From DATLRC01 sp035478435 (GTDB lineage Bacteria; Patescibacteriota; Saccharimonadia; Saccharimonadales; UBA4665): a stretch of DNA of 64,000 nt. Of the stretch, positions 8,257-17,023 are shown one piece after another. Position 1 is the first letter of the stretch. Every line of letters starts with the position of its first letter. The stretch covers positions 4,112 through 68,111 of the forward strand of contig DATIJT010000005.1 in NCBI GenBank assembly GCA_035478435.1, in the 5' to 3' direction. The position numbers and the translations under genes were made by a program. Under the pieces are notes generated by a model. That model did no database searches, was not told where the DNA came from, and was given only the letters and a program-made list of their open reading frames with translations.

Positions 8257-9552
8257 ATGCCGCAAGTAGTTGAACCAGCCATAGAAACCTTTGCCCAGAT
8301 TAAAGTCGTGGGTGTAGGAGGCGCCGGGGGTGCCGCTATTAACCGAATGGTAGAGGCCGGTATAGAAAACGTTGAATTTATTTCTATTAATGCCGATGCT
8401 CAGGCTTTGCATCATTCTAAAGCAAACAAAAAAATACACATCGGCAAGGACGCTACTCGTGGCCTGGGAGCAGGGGCTGACCCTGCTGTTGGTAAGGAAG
8501 CTGCCGAAGAATCCCGCGAAGAAATTTTGAAGGCTGTTGAAGGCGCTGACATGGTCTTTGTAACTCTGGGTGCTGGTGGTGGTACTGGCAGTGGGGCGGG
8601 GCCGATCGTAGCCCAAATCGCCAAAGATCTGGGTATTTTGGTAATCGGCTTCGCAACTAAACCCTTTGCTTTTGAAGGTGAAAAGCGCCGCCGAAACGCC
8701 GAAATAGCAATTGATAATTTACGCAAAGCGGTTGATACGCTGATTGTTATACCAAACGACCGTTTGCTCCAAACAATTGATCGGCAAACGCCTCTAATGG
8801 AAGCCTTTAAAGTAGCTGATGACGTCTTGCGCCAAGGCGTTCAAGGCATTTCTGACCTGATTACCGTTCACGGACTAATCAACCTAGACTTTGCCGACGT
8901 TAAAACGGTTATGAGTAACGCTGGTTCAGCGTTGATGGGTATTGGCCGGGCTAGTGGTGATGACCGGGCCGTTAAGGCTGCCCAGCAAGCTATTGAATCA
9001 CCCCTGCTCGAAGTTTCGATCGATGGTGCCCGAGGTATTCTGTTTAACGTTATTGGCGGCAATGACTTGTCGATGCACGAAATTAACGCTGCCGCCGAAA
9101 CAATTACTACTGCCGCCGATCCAGAAGCTAACATTATCTTCGGTGCTACTATTATTCCCGATATTGAGGGTGAAGTTATCATTACCGTTGTAGCCACTGG
9201 TTTCGACGCCTCTTACTATGCTAAACAAGATATGCCTAAAGCCAGTGAACCGACTGCCATAGTCGATACCCCCACCGATAGCAAAAACGATGAGGCGGTG
9301 ATTTCCAGTATCGATATGAATCTGGATGACAGTGAAGACAACGACCACTTTACCTCGGACACACCGATTCCTAATATTTGGTCGATAGATGATGACCAAT
9401 CAGATGCAACTGACTCTACGGACGCTGATGACAACCCCTTAGTCAGTAATGGCTTAGAGGAAGAACTAGAAAAACCCTCATTTCTACGTCGCCTGGCCAA
9501 ACGCCGCGGTATGGATAAAGACGCTAAGAAAGACACCGAAAACGACTCATAA
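8257..9552 (+). CDS. ftsZ: Cell division protein FtsZ
   Basis: A tubulin-like GTPase that forms the Z ring. Seen: N-terminal KVVGVGGAGGAAINRM, the tubulin signature GAGGGTGSGAGP near residues 104-115, the T7/synergy region with NLDFADVK near 208-215, and a long acidic, Asp/Ser-rich linker (about 325-405). The C-terminal peptide (EKPSFLRRLAKRRG) resembles the conserved FtsA/ZipA-binding tail. At 431 residues the length is typical. The start is supported by a strong ribosome binding site 8 nt upstream. Confidence 0.97.
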   Translation: MPQVVEPAIETFAQIKVVGVGGAGGAAINRMVEAGIENVEFISINADAQALHHSKANKKIHIGKDATRGLGAGADPAVGKEAAEESREEILKAVEGADMVFVTLGAGGGTGSGAGPIVAQIAKDLGILVIGFATKPFAFEGEKRRRNAEIAIDNLRKAVDTLIVIPNDRLLQTIDRQTPLMEAFKVADDVLRQGVQGISDLITVHGLINLDFADVKTVMSNAGSALMGIGRASGDDRAVKAAQQAIESPLLEVSIDGARGILFNVIGGNDLSMHEINAAAETITTAADPEANIIFGATIIPDIEGEVIITVVATGFDASYYAKQDMPKASEPTAIVDTPTDSKNDEAVISSIDMNLDDSEDNDHFTSDTPIPNIWSIDDDQSDATDSTDADDNPLVSNGLEEELEKPSFLRRLAKRRGMDKDAKKDTENDS

Positions 9553-9611
9553 TAAACAGTAGCAGTGTATTAAATAATACAGCGTTAAATGCTTGCAAAG
9601 CGCTATCGGTA

Positions 9612-9647
9612 GGGCTATATTAGGGGTACGAAACGCTATATGTGGAA
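9612..9647 (+). promoter_or_regulatory. Possible pair of NrdR boxes
   Basis: Two related 13-bp sites, GGCTATATTAGGG and ACGCTATATGTGG, share the CTATAT core and are centred 21 bp apart, two helical turns. They lie upstream of nrdR and the class II RNR. NrdR is known to bind paired, CTATAT-like boxes on the same helix face. This is a resemblance only; the sites are imperfect. Confidence 0.35.
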
Positions 9648-9803
9648 AAAACAAAAACCGCATCAGTGTTTGTACTTTAAACTTAAAAGCTCCAAAAGTG
9701 GCTAACAGTTTTCAAATATAGGCTCTGAAAACCGAACAAATATTTTGTACGAAAGAGTTTTATTGGTAATTGTGGCATTACTTCTGGAGCAGAGGAGGTG
9801 CGC

Positions 9804-10292
9804 ATGAAATGCAGCCAATGCCAGAGCGATGACATCAAAGTGATTGAATCGCGTGATGTGGCAGACGGGCAAGCAATTCGCCGCCGCCGGATGTGTGTGA
9901 AGTGTGGCTACCGGTTCACAACTTATGAACGCCTGGAGCGACCGCAGCTAATCGTCATCAAAAATGACGCTACCCGCGAGCTTTTCAACCGCAGTAAGCT
10001 ACTGGCTGGACTCTATAGGGCTTGCGAAAAGACGCCCATTACCAGCCTGCAGCTAGAAGGTGTCGTTTCGACTATCGAGCAAGAACTCTATGATAATGGA
10101 GAAGAAGAAATCAGCTCGGCTAGGATAGGCGAACTAGTAATGAACCAATTAGCTAAACTTAACGAAGTAGCCTATGTTCGTTTCGCCAGTGTTTACAGGC
10201 GTTTTAAGGACATCGCTAGCTTTGAAAGAGAACTATCACGCATCCGTGAGCGACAAAGTGATGCCAAGGCTGTCAGCAAAGTCAAAGCTTGA
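9804..10292 (+). CDS. nrdR: Transcriptional repressor NrdR
   Basis: NrdR is the zinc-ribbon plus ATP-cone regulator of ribonucleotide reductase genes that senses ATP/dATP. Seen: the zinc ribbon with CSQC at residues 3-6 and CVKCGYRFTTYER at about 32-44, then the ATP-cone domain beginning QLIVIKNDATRELFNRSKL. At 162 residues it is normal length. ATG 9804 is preferred over GTG 9798, which lies inside the GAGGAGG ribosome binding site. The RNR gene it should control follows 178 bp downstream. Confidence 0.95.
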   Translation: MKCSQCQSDDIKVIESRDVADGQAIRRRRMCVKCGYRFTTYERLERPQLIVIKNDATRELFNRSKLLAGLYRACEKTPITSLQLEGVVSTIEQELYDNGEEEISSARIGELVMNQLAKLNEVAYVRFASVYRRFKDIASFERELSRIRERQSDAKAVSKVKA

Positions 10293-10470
10293 GGAAGTTT
10301 TGACAGTTTCCCAGGGCTCCTATTCGCTAAATAAACTGCAATAGGCTTCATGGAGAGCTTAAGCTGGATCATATATGAGAGATATGTCCAGCCAACTCTA
10401 ACAAACACTTAAAAATTAAAAACTAATAGCTAACAGCTAACCACTGACGGCTTATAAGAGAGGGATTATT

Positions 10471-13311
10471 ATGGGAGACACAACCAGTTTGGGTGTGGGT
10501 CGGGTATTCACCGCCCCAAAAACTAAAGCCTATGACCAACTAAAGTGGGTCAAACGCGACTCAATTATCTTAAACCCGGCCTCGAAAACACCGGTTTTCG
10601 AACAAAAAGACGTGGAATTTCCGCAGGGCTGGTCACTCAATGCCATTAATATTGTGGCTCAAAAATATTTCACGGGCACGCCTGGCACACTGGAGCGCGA
10701 AAAGTCATTGCGCGATTTGATCGACCGCGTAGCCAATACCATTACCCGCCAGGGTTTGCAAGAAGGTTACTTTGAAACCGAGACGGAAGCTGATGATTTC
10801 CGCGAAGAACTGAAATACGTCCTAGCTACCCAACGGGCGGCCTTCAATTCTCCAGTCTGGTTTAACATTGGCGCCCAAAGCCGTGCCCAGCAAGCCAGTG
10901 CCTGCTTTATCTTAGGCATTGAAGATACTATGCCGGCTATCCTTAACTGGTATGTCGAAGAGGGCATGATCTTCAAGGGTGGTTCTGGTTCAGGCATCAA
11001 CCTGAGTGCCATCCGCTCATCGGTCGAACCCTTAGGCAAAAGCGCTGGTACGGCCAGTGGCCCGCTTAGTTTTATGCGTGGTGCCGATGCCTCGGCCGGG
11101 GCTATTAAAAGCGGTGGCAAAACCCGGCGGGCTGCCAAGATGGTAATCCTGAATGTTGATCATCCGGACATTATGGAATTTATTTGGAGCAAGGCCATAG
11201 AAGAGCGCAAGGCACGCGACCTGGAACGTCTGGGTTGGGATATGAGCCTAGACGGCAAGGATTCCTTCAGCGTCCAATACCAGAATGCTAACATCTCGGT
11301 CCGGGTTAGCGATGATTTTATGCAAGCGGTAGTCGATGACAAAAATTGGGATCTCAAAGCTGTAACTACCGGTAAGAGAGTCAAGACGGTTAAAGCCCGT
11401 GACCTTTTCCGCCAGTTTGCCGAGGCAGCCTGGGAATGCGCCGATCCAGGGATGCAATTCGACACCACCATAAACCGTTGGCACACCACGCCGGTGGCCG
11501 GCCGGATTAACGGCAGCAACCCTTGCAGCGAGTACATGCACCTCGATAACTCGGCCTGCAACCTAGCCTCGATCAACCTGCTCAAATACCTGCGTGATGA
11601 TTTTAGCTTCGCGATAGGTGAGTTCAAACATACCGTCGAGCTGATATTCACCGCTCAGGAAATACTAGTCGGCTACAGCCAATACCCAACCGAAAAGATT
11701 ACCAAGAATGCCAAGGCTTACCGCGAACTGGGGATTGGCTATGCTAACCTAGGGGCATTATTAATGGCCCAAGGTTTGCCTTATGACTCCGATGAAGGTC
11801 GTGCCCAAGCGGCTGCCATCACAGCGCTGATGACCGGACATAGCTATGCCGTCAGTGCCAAACTAGCCCGCCGGGTCGGTCCGTTCGCCGGCTTTCACAA
11901 AGACCGCGAAGGCATGCTCAATGTGTTGAAGATGCATCGAGCGGAAGTCTCTAAAATCGACGCTTCGCTGGCCAGCGAAGAGCTGTTAAGCGCCGCCGCC
12001 AGCGCCTGGGACGAAGCAGTTGAGCTAGGCGAACTCTACGGTGTACGTAACAGCCAAGCCAGTTTACTGGCGCCAACTGGTACGATTGGCCTGATGATGG
12101 ATTGTGACACTACAGGTATCGAGCCAGATTTAGGCCTGGTTAAGGTCAAGAAGTTGGTCGGTGGCGGTACCATGAGCATCGTTAATCAAACCGTGCCACG
12201 GGCGCTTAAGGCTCTGGGCTACTCCAAAAAGCAAGTCGACGAAATCGTAAACTACATAGACCAGGAAAAGACTATCCTTGGCGCGCCACATCTCAAAAAA
12301 GAGCACGAACCAGTCTTTGCTTGCTCGATGGGTGACAACGCCATCCACTATTTGGGACATGTAAAGATGATGGCCGCCGTCCAGCCATTTCTAAGCGGCG
12401 CAATTTCTAAGACGGTCAATATGCCGGCTGACGTCAGTGTCGAAGACGTTGAGCAGTTGCACATCGACGCCTGGAAAATGGGCCTCAAAGCCGTGGCTAT
12501 TTATCGCGACAACTCCAAAGTTGCCCAGCCGCTGAGTATGGCTAAAAAAGCCCCGACGTCCGCCGAAGGCGGAGATCGGGGTTCCGATCTCGCTACCGCG
12601 AGCATCGGAAACGCGAACTTGGCTTCCGCCGAAACCGTTAATGACAAGATCTTGGTCCGCGGCGCCGTCAGGCGGGAAATGCCCAAGGTCCGCAGTGCCA
12701 AGACCTTTTCGTTCTCAGTCGCCGGTAGCAAAGGTTATGTGACGGTTGGCGAGTTCGAAGACGGCACCCCTGGTGAGGTTTTCATGAAGATCGCCAAACA
12801 AGGTTCAACCTTGGCCGGTGTGATGGATAGTTTGGCTATATCGGTCAGCTACGGCTTGCAATACGGCGTACCGCTGAAGAGCTATGTCCACGGCCTGACC
12901 AGTATGTCATTCGCTCCGGCCGGCATTACCGATGACGCCGAGATCCGGACTGCCACTTCACTGGTGGATTACATTTTCAAGCGACTGGCACTCAGTTACT
13001 TGTCGTTTGACGACCGTTTGGAGCTCGGCCTGGCCTCGATTGATGATATGGCGAGCGGCGAAGCCCAAACCAGTCTGCTAGACGAAGGTGCTGCTGAAGC
13101 CATTAAGGAAACAGTTGTTCCTGAAGAGCCGGTAGCGGCGAAAGTAGAAGAAGCTGCCGCCAGCATTTGGCAGGAAGTTGACAAGCCAAAGACTTCGTCC
13201 ATTAAGAAAGACGACACCGCACCGATGTGCTACATCTGTGGCAACCAAACCCAACGCGCCGGCAGCTGCTATGTCTGCACCTCTTGTGGATCAACTACTG
13301 GCTGTAGTTAG
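10471..13311 (+). CDS. nrdJ: Class II (B12-dependent) ribonucleotide reductase NrdJ
   Basis: It reduces ribonucleotides to deoxyribonucleotides with adenosylcobalamin. Seen: ACFILGIEDTMPAIL, the glycine-rich KGGSGSGINLSAIR, NPCSEYMHLDNSACNLASIN with the conserved NxCxE motif, and SLLAPTGTIGLMMDCDTTGI. A TSCPD domain follows (SFSVAGSKGYVTVGEFEDG), then a C-terminal cysteine-rich tail (CYICGNQ, CYVCTSCGSTTGCS), probably zinc binding and redox relay. At 946 residues it resembles the long NrdJ form. A palindromic insertion (12551-12610) lies in the linker before the TSCPD domain. The start has a GAGAGGGA ribosome binding site. No cobalamin riboswitch is recognisable in the 178-bp leader. Confidence 0.95.
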   Translation: MGDTTSLGVGRVFTAPKTKAYDQLKWVKRDSIILNPASKTPVFEQKDVEFPQGWSLNAINIVAQKYFTGTPGTLEREKSLRDLIDRVANTITRQGLQEGYFETETEADDFREELKYVLATQRAAFNSPVWFNIGAQSRAQQASACFILGIEDTMPAILNWYVEEGMIFKGGSGSGINLSAIRSSVEPLGKSAGTASGPLSFMRGADASAGAIKSGGKTRRAAKMVILNVDHPDIMEFIWSKAIEERKARDLERLGWDMSLDGKDSFSVQYQNANISVRVSDDFMQAVVDDKNWDLKAVTTGKRVKTVKARDLFRQFAEAAWECADPGMQFDTTINRWHTTPVAGRINGSNPCSEYMHLDNSACNLASINLLKYLRDDFSFAIGEFKHTVELIFTAQEILVGYSQYPTEKITKNAKAYRELGIGYANLGALLMAQGLPYDSDEGRAQAAAITALMTGHSYAVSAKLARRVGPFAGFHKDREGMLNVLKMHRAEVSKIDASLASEELLSAAASAWDEAVELGELYGVRNSQASLLAPTGTIGLMMDCDTTGIEPDLGLVKVKKLVGGGTMSIVNQTVPRALKALGYSKKQVDEIVNYIDQEKTILGAPHLKKEHEPVFACSMGDNAIHYLGHVKMMAAVQPFLSGAISKTVNMPADVSVEDVEQLHIDAWKMGLKAVAIYRDNSKVAQPLSMAKKAPTSAEGGDRGSDLATASIGNANLASAETVNDKILVRGAVRREMPKVRSAKTFSFSVAGSKGYVTVGEFEDGTPGEVFMKIAKQGSTLAGVMDSLAISVSYGLQYGVPLKSYVHGLTSMSFAPAGITDDAEIRTATSLVDYIFKRLALSYLSFDDRLELGLASIDDMASGEAQTSLLDEGAAEAIKETVVPEEPVAAKVEEAAASIWQEVDKPKTSSIKKDDTAPMCYICGNQTQRAGSCYVCTSCGSTTGCS
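12551..12610 (+). repeat. Tandem palindromes inserted in frame in nrdJ
   Basis: Two abutting hairpins, CCCCGA..TCCGCC/GGCGGA..TCGGGG (12551-12581) and TTCCGAT..CGC/GCG..ATCGGAA (12582-12610), make exactly 60 bp, so the frame is kept. They encode about residues 694-714 (PTSAEGGDRG, SDLATASIGN) of a low-complexity linker. Codon content differs from the flanking domains. It looks like a REP-type or palindromic element that landed in a tolerant linker. Confidence 0.7.
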
Positions 13312-13352
13312 AACTCAATTTGTCTGATTGTTCTTATGTTAAACTGTAAAAT

Positions 13353-13625
13353 ATGAAAGTAGTTGTGCTTTACCGGCCAAATTCCGAACATGGTACTGCC
13401 GTTGAAGCCTTCATTCGTGATTTTAGGGCTCGGCACGATAGCAGTAAGCTAGAGATCCTAAATGTTGACAGTCGTGAGGGCACAGCCCTGGCCAGTCTGT
13501 ATGACATCATGCAGTACCCGGCGATTTTAGCGCTGAGAGACGACGGTTCGCTGAGTAAATCATGGGAAGGCGAGACTTTGCCGTTGATGGATGAGTTGGC
13601 TTATTACGTTTTCGACGTAACTTAA
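13353..13625 (+). CDS. Thioredoxin-like fold protein without cysteines
   Basis: 90 residues. The pattern is that of a thioredoxin or glutaredoxin fold: beta strand VVVLYRPN, helix GTAVEAFIRDFRARH, strand KLEILNVD, helix, then a probable cis-proline strand QYPAILAL. Where redox members have CxxC there is RPNSEHGTA, and the protein has no cysteine at all, so a thiol-disulphide role is excluded. It follows nrdJ by 41 bp; a regulatory or scaffold role is possible but unsupported. Start ATG follows the AT-rich GTAAAAT box by 2 nt, again without a ribosome binding site. Confidence 0.65.
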   Translation: MKVVVLYRPNSEHGTAVEAFIRDFRARHDSSKLEILNVDSREGTALASLYDIMQYPAILALRDDGSLSKSWEGETLPLMDELAYYVFDVT

Positions 13626-13667
13626 CCTGGCTCTTGACTACCTAAGATGCCAGGCAAAGATAGTTTG

Positions 13668-13757
13668 TTGTATTAGGTGGCTCGATCAGTCTATAATTTG
13701 CTTATAGATTAATGAGCCAACTTCCGCGGAGAAGTTCTCGTGCTATAGATGTTGGCT
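13668..13757 (+). promoter_or_regulatory. ileS promoter and structured leader
   Basis: A promoter TTGTAT (13668-13673), 18-bp spacer, TATAAT (13692-13697) is followed by a leader that folds: AGCCAAC 13715-13721 pairs with GTTGGCT 13751-13757, enclosing AACTTC/GAAGTT. There is no T-box consensus or terminator, so any control would act on translation initiation just downstream. The regulatory role is inferred. Confidence 0.45.
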
Positions 13758-13769
13758 TTAAATTGTTAA

Positions 13770-16700
13770 ATGAGAGTAAGACAAGTGAAATTTAAAAAAG
13801 ATACCAGACGTAAACCCATCGAATACGAAAAGGACTTAGTTAAATACTGGAAAAAACACCGGATATTTGAAAAGTCAGTTAGCTCACGGCCCATAACTGA
13901 AAGTTATGTGTTCTATGACGGTCCGCCGTTTATAACCGGTATACCGCATCATGGGACTTTACTGAGTTCCATTGTTAAAGACGCCGTGCCACGTTACTGG
14001 ACCATGAAGGGCAAGCGCGTGGAGCGGGTTTGGGGCTGGGATTGCCACGGTCTGCCAGCCGAAGTTTTTACCGAGCAGAAACTAGGCATTAATGACAAGC
14101 GCGACATCGGTACCAAAGTTAGCCTGGAAGAATACATCAACACTTGCCGGGCCAATATGGTACAGACCGGCAGCGAATGGGAAGATACCATCGACCGGAT
14201 TGGGCGCTGGGTGGACTTTAAGGGTGCCTACAAAACCATGGACAAAGACTATATGGAGTCAGTTTGGTGGGCTTTCCAAAAACTGTATGATGCCGGCAAA
14301 ATTTACGAAGGCGAGAAAGTTTTGCTCTACTGCACCCGTGACGCTACACCGATAAGCAAAGCCGAAGTAGCTATGGACAACTCGTACGAGACCGACACGG
14401 ACCCGAGCGTGTACGTTAAGTTCAAGCTGGCCGATTCGGATTCGTATCTGTTGGCCTGGACGACGACACCCTGGACTCTCAATGCCAACACCGCCATTGC
14501 CATCAACCAGGACTTGGATTATGCCGAAGTCGAACTAGGCGGACAGAAACTCATTTTGGCCGAAGCCTTGCTGGACAGAGCGTTGACGGATGAAAAGCAC
14601 CAAGGCTTGCCCTACAAAAAAGTGCGGACGTTCAAGGGTTCGGAACTGGTCGGTAAGCACTACGAGCCTTTGTTCGCCGACCGCGGCGAAGGCGCGCACC
14701 TAGTTTGGCACGCCGATTTCGTTCACGACGAAGAAGGTACCGGCATTGCCCACGAAGCCCCGGCCTACGGTGAGGACGACTACGCCTTAGCCAAGGCCAA
14801 TGCCATCCCGCTGGTGCTCGATACCGATGACGAAGGCTATTACACTGAAGGTGAATGGCAGGGCAAGCAGATTTGGGAGGTCAACAAAGAGATCGCCAAG
14901 ACGCTGCACGAACGCGGCGTGGTCTGGAAAATTGATTACATCCGCCACGAATATCCGCACTGCCACCGCTGCCATACTAAGCTGATGTACCGTGCCCACC
15001 CCAGTTGGTTTATGGACATTGAAGGCCAACGCGAACAAATGTTGGAACAAAACAGCGATATTTACTGGTTCCCAGAGCACATCAAACAAGGCCGCTTTGC
15101 TAAAACCGTCCAGTCAGCCCCAGATTGGAACCTAAGCCGCGACCGCTTTTGGGCGACGGCCATGCCGGTTTGGAAAGCCACAGACAAGACAGGCAAGGAG
15201 CACCTTAAAGTAATCGGTAGTTATGCCGAATTGAAAGAATTATCAGGTGTAGAACTCGAAGATTACCACCGGCCGTGGATCGACGACGTGACTTTTAAAA
15301 TCGATGGCCTGGAATACAAGCGGATTGATAAAGTCATGGACAGCTGGTTCGAAAGCGGCAGCATGCCATTCGCCCAGTTCCATTACCCCTTTGAGAACCA
15401 GGAAAAGTTTGAGGCTAATTTCCCGGGTGATTTTATTGCCGAATATGTCGGCCAGGTAAGAGCCTGGTTTTACTACTTGCACGCCGTTTCAGTTGGGCTA
15501 TTCGCCAAAAACTCATTTAAAAACGTGGTTGTTACCGGTACGGTGGCCGGCAATGATGGCCGCAAAATGAGCAAAAGTTACGGTAATTATACCGACCCGA
15601 ATCTACTGATGGACGAATACAGTGCCGATGCTCTGCGTTTCTTGCTGCTTAGTTCGCCAGTGTTAAACGGCGAAGATTTCTCACTGGTCGACAAAGATGT
15701 CGGCGATGTTGCCCGCAAACTGAGCATGGTCTGGAATATGTACGATTTCTTTACGCTGTATGCCGAAGTTGACGGTTGGTCCTTCTCTTCGAGCCTGAGC
15801 GACGAGGCCGCTCAGGCCTCAGAGTCGAATGGCGACGTTGCTCAGGATGAAGAGACTAGGTTGCCGGCTGATCCGAGCGAAGACCTGACAAGCCCTCTTG
15901 ATATTTGGATTGTGTCCAGAGTGCACCAGCTTACCAAAGAAATCGATGAAAACATGCAGCGCTATGATCTACCAAACGCTCTAAAACCTCTCTTGCCCTT
16001 TATAGATGATGCCTCTAACTGGTATGTGCGTCGATCACGCCGCCGCTTTTGGAAAAGCGAAAACGACTCCGACAAGTCCGATGCTTACCGAACTCTGCAC
16101 TACGTACTGGTTCAATTAAGCCTGGTTATGGCACCGTTCACGCCTTTCCTGGCAGAGGAACTTTACCAAAAACTAACCGGCGGGGAATCGGTACATTTAC
16201 TAAATTGGCCAGAAGTGGGCCATATTAATGAGTTAATCATACAAAAAATGTCATCTGTTCGCGCCATCATTACTGAAGGCTTAGCCCAACGGGCTGCCGC
16301 TGGCATCAAAGTGCGCCAGCCACTAAACAGTCTGGCCCTTTATTCTGGGTTTGATGAAGAAGAGCTGGCTGCAATCATCAAGGAAGAAGTTAACGTCAAA
16401 CAACTCACGGTATTGGATAAAGAGGAGCTACAGTATCGTGCTCGAGACTTAGGCAAGCTGAGAGAATCGCCTTTCCCCGGTACCTTTGCCCTAGCACGCG
16501 ATAGTGACTTAAGCCCGTACGTTAAACTAAATATCTCAATTGATGCAGAATTAAAACTCGAAGGTTTGATGCGTGAGGTCGTAAGGAATATACAACAGGC
16601 TCGCAAGCAAGCTGGGTTGAAAGTGGACGACCACATTACCTTATTGCTGGTGACAGAGAGCGACGAGATTAATCGGGCTATTGAAACACATAAGTCTACG

Positions 16701-16811
16701 ATCCTAGCAGAGACTTTGGCAGATGAACTTGGCGTAGTGCCTAAAGAAGCCTTTTCTACCAAAGTAAACATCGAAGGCCTGGAAGTCGAAATCGCCCTCA
16801 GTAAATCCTAA
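13770..16811 (+). CDS. ileS: Isoleucyl-tRNA synthetase
   Basis: It charges tRNA-Ile. Seen: the class I HIGH-type motif in PPFITGIPHHGTLL near residues 52-65, the connective peptide editing domain (TTPWTLNANTAIAI near 230), WFESGSMPFAQFHYP, and KMSKS near 605 (GRKMSKSYGN). At 1013 residues it belongs to the long type with HXXH-style N-terminus. An acidic, low-complexity insert of about 35 residues separates the catalytic and anticodon-binding domains and contains a palindrome (15793-15817). GTG 13785 is an alternative start with a better ribosome binding site (GAGAGTAAG). Confidence 0.95.
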   Translation: MRVRQVKFKKDTRRKPIEYEKDLVKYWKKHRIFEKSVSSRPITESYVFYDGPPFITGIPHHGTLLSSIVKDAVPRYWTMKGKRVERVWGWDCHGLPAEVFTEQKLGINDKRDIGTKVSLEEYINTCRANMVQTGSEWEDTIDRIGRWVDFKGAYKTMDKDYMESVWWAFQKLYDAGKIYEGEKVLLYCTRDATPISKAEVAMDNSYETDTDPSVYVKFKLADSDSYLLAWTTTPWTLNANTAIAINQDLDYAEVELGGQKLILAEALLDRALTDEKHQGLPYKKVRTFKGSELVGKHYEPLFADRGEGAHLVWHADFVHDEEGTGIAHEAPAYGEDDYALAKANAIPLVLDTDDEGYYTEGEWQGKQIWEVNKEIAKTLHERGVVWKIDYIRHEYPHCHRCHTKLMYRAHPSWFMDIEGQREQMLEQNSDIYWFPEHIKQGRFAKTVQSAPDWNLSRDRFWATAMPVWKATDKTGKEHLKVIGSYAELKELSGVELEDYHRPWIDDVTFKIDGLEYKRIDKVMDSWFESGSMPFAQFHYPFENQEKFEANFPGDFIAEYVGQVRAWFYYLHAVSVGLFAKNSFKNVVVTGTVAGNDGRKMSKSYGNYTDPNLLMDEYSADALRFLLLSSPVLNGEDFSLVDKDVGDVARKLSMVWNMYDFFTLYAEVDGWSFSSSLSDEAAQASESNGDVAQDEETRLPADPSEDLTSPLDIWIVSRVHQLTKEIDENMQRYDLPNALKPLLPFIDDASNWYVRRSRRRFWKSENDSDKSDAYRTLHYVLVQLSLVMAPFTPFLAEELYQKLTGGESVHLLNWPEVGHINELIIQKMSSVRAIITEGLAQRAAAGIKVRQPLNSLALYSGFDEEELAAIIKEEVNVKQLTVLDKEELQYRARDLGKLRESPFPGTFALARDSDLSPYVKLNISIDAELKLEGLMREVVRNIQQARKQAGLKVDDHITLLLVTESDEINRAIETHKSTILAETLADELGVVPKEAFSTKVNIEGLEVEIALSKS
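15793..15817 (+). repeat. Palindrome inside the ileS linker
   Basis: GCCTGAGCG (15793-15801) and CGCTCAGGC (15809-15817) form a 9-bp perfect stem within coding sequence, at about residues 675-683 in an Asp/Glu/Ser/Ala-rich linker absent from ordinary IleRS. It is the second palindrome found in a linker-coding region in this window. Confidence 0.5.
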
Positions 16812-16959
16812 AGTCCAAAGTTGACTTTATATCTTAAAAATGATAATGTTTTATAAAATCCTAAAGGAGATAGTAGAAACATGGCAGGAATCAATCGTTA
16901 AAGTTGTCGCGTAAGATGTCTTAGAGTTTGATCCTATTCTATAGCATAATATTTATTAT

Positions 16960-17008
16960 AAAAAGCCGGGGCTTATGTGGCAAGTTCGCTAATAAATCTC
17001 GGCTTTTT
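16960..17008 (+). terminator. Hairpin with T-run in the leader of the P-loop kinase gene
   Basis: AAAAAGCCG (16960-16968) pairs with CGGCTTTTT (17000-17008), a terminator-like stem with a 31-nt loop, 15 nt before the ATG at 17024. Because it lies between a possible AT-rich promoter and the gene it could act as an attenuator, or as the terminator of a short upstream transcript. Confidence 0.45.
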
Positions 17009-17023
17009 AATTTGGAGAAAACC

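Noticed and set aside
10293..10470. Possible cobalamin riboswitch before the B12-dependent RNR
   Set aside because: No B12-box consensus was found in the 178-bp leader.
13626..13769. T-box leader for ileS
   Set aside because: The leader is too short and lacks the T-box sequence and a terminator; only a simple hairpin is seen.
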